The notes beneath the pieces were generated by a model. That model saw only the letters and a program-made list of their open reading frames with translations. It was not told where the DNA came from and searched no databases. DNA of 64,000 nucleotides from Melioribacteraceae bacterium (lineage in GTDB: Bacteria > Bacteroidota > Ignavibacteria > Ignavibacteriales > Melioribacteraceae), in the NCBI GenBank assembly GCA_035362835.1, contig DAOSDY010000002.1:441692-505691 (forward strand), read 5' to 3'. Shown in pieces: positions 61,024 through 64,000 of this stretch. A program made the position numbers and the translations under genes. The first letter of the stretch is position 1, and each line of letters opens with the position of its first letter.

Positions 61024-61770
61024 ATGCTGAAATTGAGTTCAAAAATAATATTTCCCCTTGCGTTGATCTTTTTGCTTCCGGCGGCTGTAATAAAATCCCA
61101 GACTTTCGGTTTCGGTTGTCTTGGCCTTAGCGGTTTCTATGCGGGGTTTTCGCAGCAACAGTATATTGTTGACGGATTGAACGATTACATTAAGCTGAAT
61201 AATTACGGTCCGGCTCCTTCTTCAGTTGTTGAATTTAAAAAAGGTTCCGGTTACCGTATCGGGGCTAATTTCTTCAGGGCAAAGTTCGAAAATTTCTTTA
61301 TCTCCGCAAAAGGATTTTATCAGTTTATGAGGGAGAACCTCGAACAAAATCAGACCGCACAAAATTCAGTATTTAAAAATAAATATCAGCTCTCGATGAA
61401 TCATTGGGGATTGGCCGTTGATATTGGTGTCCCGCTCCTCTCTATTATTGATTTGAAAATTATAGAAGGCGGTGTCGTTTTCTACAACACAGAATTTGTT
61501 CATACCGTGCTTGAAAATGATAAGCAGCTCTATGAACTGAAGTATGAACCGGCTAATAAAAAAGTAAATTATTATATCGCCTCGGGACTTTTAATTCATA
61601 TTGTCCCGGATTATATCAGTATTGAAGGTACTGCAGGATACAGCTTCCTTAAATATGATCAGTTCGATCTTAAAACTGAATTACCTGTCGGTGCAGGAAA
61701 AATCACGAATCCGGTCGCCAAAGGGGGCTTTTTAGCCACTGTTCAATTAAATATCGGTTTCCCACTCTAA
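61024..61770 (+). CDS. Putative outer-membrane beta-barrel protein
   Basis: 248 aa from the ATG at 61024, which begins a normal signal peptide (LKLSSKIIFPLALIFLLPAAVIKSQT); an upstream TTG at 60994 would add a hydrophilic leader. The mature part alternates short amphipathic strands with turns and ends in a hydrophobic strand, LATVQLNIGFPL, as in OmpA-like 8-10-stranded barrels. No family recognised. Confidence 0.65.
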   Translation: MLKLSSKIIFPLALIFLLPAAVIKSQTFGFGCLGLSGFYAGFSQQQYIVDGLNDYIKLNNYGPAPSSVVEFKKGSGYRIGANFFRAKFENFFISAKGFYQFMRENLEQNQTAQNSVFKNKYQLSMNHWGLAVDIGVPLLSIIDLKIIEGGVVFYNTEFVHTVLENDKQLYELKYEPANKKVNYYIASGLLIHIVPDYISIEGTAGYSFLKYDQFDLKTELPVGAGKITNPVAKGGFLATVQLNIGFPL

Positions 61771-61786
61771 TTACTAAAGGTGAATT

Positions 61787-62749
61787 ATGAAATTATCTCA
61801 ACTCGACAAAGCTTCTATCATTGCAATTCGCGACTGTATGGGGACTAAAAAAGAAGAATCCGTTTTAATCATTACTGACGAGAAAAAGAAAAAAATCGGT
61901 TACAACCTTTATAAAAATTCTCTCGGTCTGGGTCATGAATCTTTATATGTTGAGATCAAATCGAGAGAGATGCACGGACAGGAACCGCCCGAACAGGTCG
62001 GCCGGTTAATGAAAATGTTCGACGTTGTACTTTGTCCTACTGCCAAATCTTTAACGCATACTAATGCAAGAAGGGAAGCTTCGGCACAGGGTTCAAGAAT
62101 CGCTACTTTCCCGGGTATTACTGAAGAGATTATGGTAAGAGGATTAAATGCTGATTATAAAAAAATTGCAGCACTCACAATAAGATTAACAGATATTCTT
62201 ACAAATACTAATATTGTCCGGGTTACGGCTCCTAATGGAACTGATATAACAATGGATATTTCAACCAGGCAAGGTCACGCTAGCAAAGGACTCTTCCACG
62301 CAAAAGGGGAGAGCGGAAATTTGCCTACCGGAGAAGCATACATAGCGCCACTCGAAGGAAAATCGAACGGCGTTTTTGTTGTTGACGGATCCATGGCCGG
62401 TATCGGCGTAATCAAAGGCAGACCGATAAGAATTGTTGTTGAAGACGGTTTCGCTGTAGAAATTTCAGGAGGTGCCCAGGCAAATAAACTTAACAAGATC
62501 CTAAGCAATTACGATATGCCTGCAAGAAATATTGCTGAGTTCGGTATCGGTACCAATGATAAAGCGAAACTGAGCGGACTTCTTCTTGAAGACGAAAAAG
62601 TAATGGGCACAATTCATATTGCCATCGGCGATAACAAATCGATGGGCGGACTGGTAAATGTTCCGATTCATCTCGATGGAGTCGTAAAAAGACCAACCGT
62701 ATATTTCGACGGTGCAATGATTATGAAGAACGGAAAACTTCTTATTTAA
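61787..62749 (+). CDS. M29-type aminopeptidase
   Basis: 320 aa. NLPTGEAYIAPLEGKSNGVFVVDGSMAG, IAEFGIGTNDKA, MGTIHIAIGDN and HLDGV match the thermophilic M29 aminopeptidase family; the Glu, His and Asp metal ligands are present in these motifs. It is shorter at the N-terminus than classical AmpS/AmpT, so it may be a subfamily. It follows the barrel gene after 16 bp. Confidence 0.8.
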   Translation: MKLSQLDKASIIAIRDCMGTKKEESVLIITDEKKKKIGYNLYKNSLGLGHESLYVEIKSREMHGQEPPEQVGRLMKMFDVVLCPTAKSLTHTNARREASAQGSRIATFPGITEEIMVRGLNADYKKIAALTIRLTDILTNTNIVRVTAPNGTDITMDISTRQGHASKGLFHAKGESGNLPTGEAYIAPLEGKSNGVFVVDGSMAGIGVIKGRPIRIVVEDGFAVEISGGAQANKLNKILSNYDMPARNIAEFGIGTNDKAKLSGLLLEDEKVMGTIHIAIGDNKSMGGLVNVPIHLDGVVKRPTVYFDGAMIMKNGKLLI

Positions 62750-62791
62750 TTTTCCGTCTCTTTTAACACATATTATTTTCTTTAATCCGGA

Positions 62792-62822
62792 TTGAAAATC
62801 CATCCGATTTTTCATACCTTTG
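62792..62822 (+). promoter_or_regulatory. Bacteroidota-type promoter of the helicase gene
   Basis: TTG (62792-62794), 20-bp spacer, TACCTTTG (62815-62822): both elements of the TTG/TAnnTTTG consensus with proper spacing; ATG follows at 62854. Confidence 0.65.
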
Positions 62823-62853
62823 CCAGCTAAAATTCCACAAAAACCAAGAAACC

Positions 62854-64000
62854 ATGAAAATTCTAAATGATCTAAATCAGGAACAGCTCAAAGCTGTGGA
62901 GTACAATTCCGGTCCACACATGATTGTAGCGGGTGCCGGATCGGGAAAAACACGCGTTTTAACATATAAAATCGCATATTTGATCGATAAAGGGCTTGAA
63001 CCTGATTCAATTTTGGCGCTTACTTTTACTAATAAAGCTGCCAAGGAAATGAAAGAAAGGATTAAAGTTCTGGTTGGAAAAAAAGCCTCATCTCTCTGGA
63101 TGGGCACATTTCATTCCATCTTTGCACGGATTCTCAGGATTGAAGCAAAATCCCTCAATTATCAACCAAATTTTTCGATATACGACCGGGAGGATTCGGT
63201 CTCTCTTGTCAGTAATGTTTTGCAGAATCTGAATATTAACCTTGAAAATCTTACCCCGAATGGAGTTCAGCATAAAATCAGCTTTCTCAAAAACCAAATG
63301 ATTAAACCGGAAAACTTCGGCAAAAATATGGCAACTACACTTGCCGATAAAAAATTTCTTGAAATCTATACCGAATACAATAAACGTTTATTCGAAAATA
63401 ATGCCATGGATTTCGACGACCTTCTTCTGAAGCCGATCGAATTATTCGAAGAAAATTCAAAGATCCTATCCAAATACAAGAAGCAATTTAAATATATCCT
63501 TGTTGATGAATATCAGGATACAAATAAAGCTCAGTATCAGTTGCTTAAATTATTAAGTCCCACTAAAGATAAAGTCTGTGTTGTCGGTGATGATGCACAA
63601 AGTATCTACAGCTGGCGCGGTGCCGAAATAAAAAATATGCTCAACTTTAAAAAAGATTTTAAAGGGGCAAAAATTTTCAGGCTCGAGCAGAATTACCGTT
63701 CAACAAAAATGATTCTTGCCGCAGCGGATTCCATTATTAAGAATAATACAGAGCAGATTACAAAAACGTTATGGACGGAAAATAACGACGGTGAAGAACT
63801 TACTCTGATGCGGGCTTCTGATGAAAAGGATGAAGCGTTTCAGATCGCTAAAAAAATTAAGAAGGAAATCTCTACTCGTAAATTGTCCTTAAATGATATT
63901 TCAATTTTCTACCGGCTTAATTCTCAGTCGAGAGCTCTTGAAGATGCTCTTAGAAGAGAGAAAATTCCTTATAAGATTGTCGGCGGTGTTGAGTTTTACA
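62854..64000 (+). CDS. UvrD/PcrA/Rep-type DNA helicase (3' end outside window)
   Basis: 382 codons visible before the window ends. Superfamily 1A motifs in order: Q-motif LNQEQLKAVEY, Walker A AGAGSGKT (about 27-33), LTFTNKAAKEMKERI, GTFHSI, DDLL, motif II DEYQDTNKAQYQL, GDDAQSIYSWRGA and motif IV LEQNYRS. It unwinds DNA 3'-5' in repair or replication. It has its own Bacteroidota-type promoter. Confidence 0.95.
   Translation, partial: MKILNDLNQEQLKAVEYNSGPHMIVAGAGSGKTRVLTYKIAYLIDKGLEPDSILALTFTNKAAKEMKERIKVLVGKKASSLWMGTFHSIFARILRIEAKSLNYQPNFSIYDREDSVSLVSNVLQNLNINLENLTPNGVQHKISFLKNQMIKPENFGKNMATTLADKKFLEIYTEYNKRLFENNAMDFDDLLLKPIELFEENSKILSKYKKQFKYILVDEYQDTNKAQYQLLKLLSPTKDKVCVVGDDAQSIYSWRGAEIKNMLNFKKDFKGAKIFRLEQNYRSTKMILAAADSIIKNNTEQITKTLWTENNDGEELTLMRASDEKDEAFQIAKKIKKEISTRKLSLNDISIFYRLNSQSRALEDALRREKIPYKIVGGVEFY

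Noticed and set aside
1..64000. CRISPR array
   Set aside because: No regularly spaced repeat family was seen on reading the window.

Overview
The window looks like chromosome from an Ignavibacteria/Chlorobiota-type member of the Bacteroidota group. Four observations support this. A secreted protein (53193-54797) ends in the NFPNPFNPST-type C-terminal sorting domain. The primary sigma factor is short (286 aa) and lacks region 1.1. Several genes are preceded by TAnnTTTG -7 boxes. There is a bacterial histone-H1-like Hc1 gene. Most genes are ordinary housekeeping and metabolic genes.

Backbone, left part (1-5276): a 5'-truncated DUF6600-like surface protein, a secreted M28 peptidase, rpmB, ferritin, a monofunctional peptidoglycan glycosyltransferase, a small secreted protein and tRNA-Ser(GGA).

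Integrated element (about 5277-19120, unit length 13,804 bp): it is bounded by a perfect 40-bp direct repeat of the 5' half of tRNA-Ser(CGA). The left copy is a tRNA fragment ending in the anticodon loop. The right copy belongs to the intact tRNA. Inside are a tyrosine integrase, small membrane proteins on the minus strand, two excisionase-like HTH proteins, a phage replisome-organizer-like protein, an HNH-like protein, a phage tail tape-measure protein with no other recognisable virion gene, and a minus-strand operon at the right end (PD-(D/E)XK nuclease, Ser/Thr kinase, unrecognised 387-aa protein) that looks like an anti-phage cargo module. The element also carries structured RNA or attenuator candidates at about 8626-8698 and 10785-10875, and perhaps 18872-18933. 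It fits a phage satellite or a strongly reduced prophage better than a full prophage or a conjugative element.

Backbone, right part (19195-64000): a TerB-like protein, aldehyde dehydrogenase, PAS histidine kinase, lysozyme-family protein, prolyl oligopeptidase, galT and glutamate dehydrogenase. Then come an unusual GAF / PPDK-type ATP-grasp / nucleotidyltransferase fusion, a HisH-like pseudo-glutaminase that has lost its catalytic Cys and His, a class V aminotransferase, rpoD and an ECF sigma factor. A compact operon follows (HisA-like, cNMP-binding, UspA, eIF2B-like), then bioY, an Hdr-type Fe-S oxidoreductase, Hc1, CapA, an MFS exporter with dus and apt, and rsmI. Lysine 6-transaminase and an ALDH7 (lysine to 2-aminoadipate) are followed by pdxJ and a T9SS-sorted BNR protein. 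The last part is a peptide-use neighbourhood (OPT transporter, PepD, MFSD1-like MFS, M29-type aminopeptidase) and a UvrD-type helicase cut by the window end.
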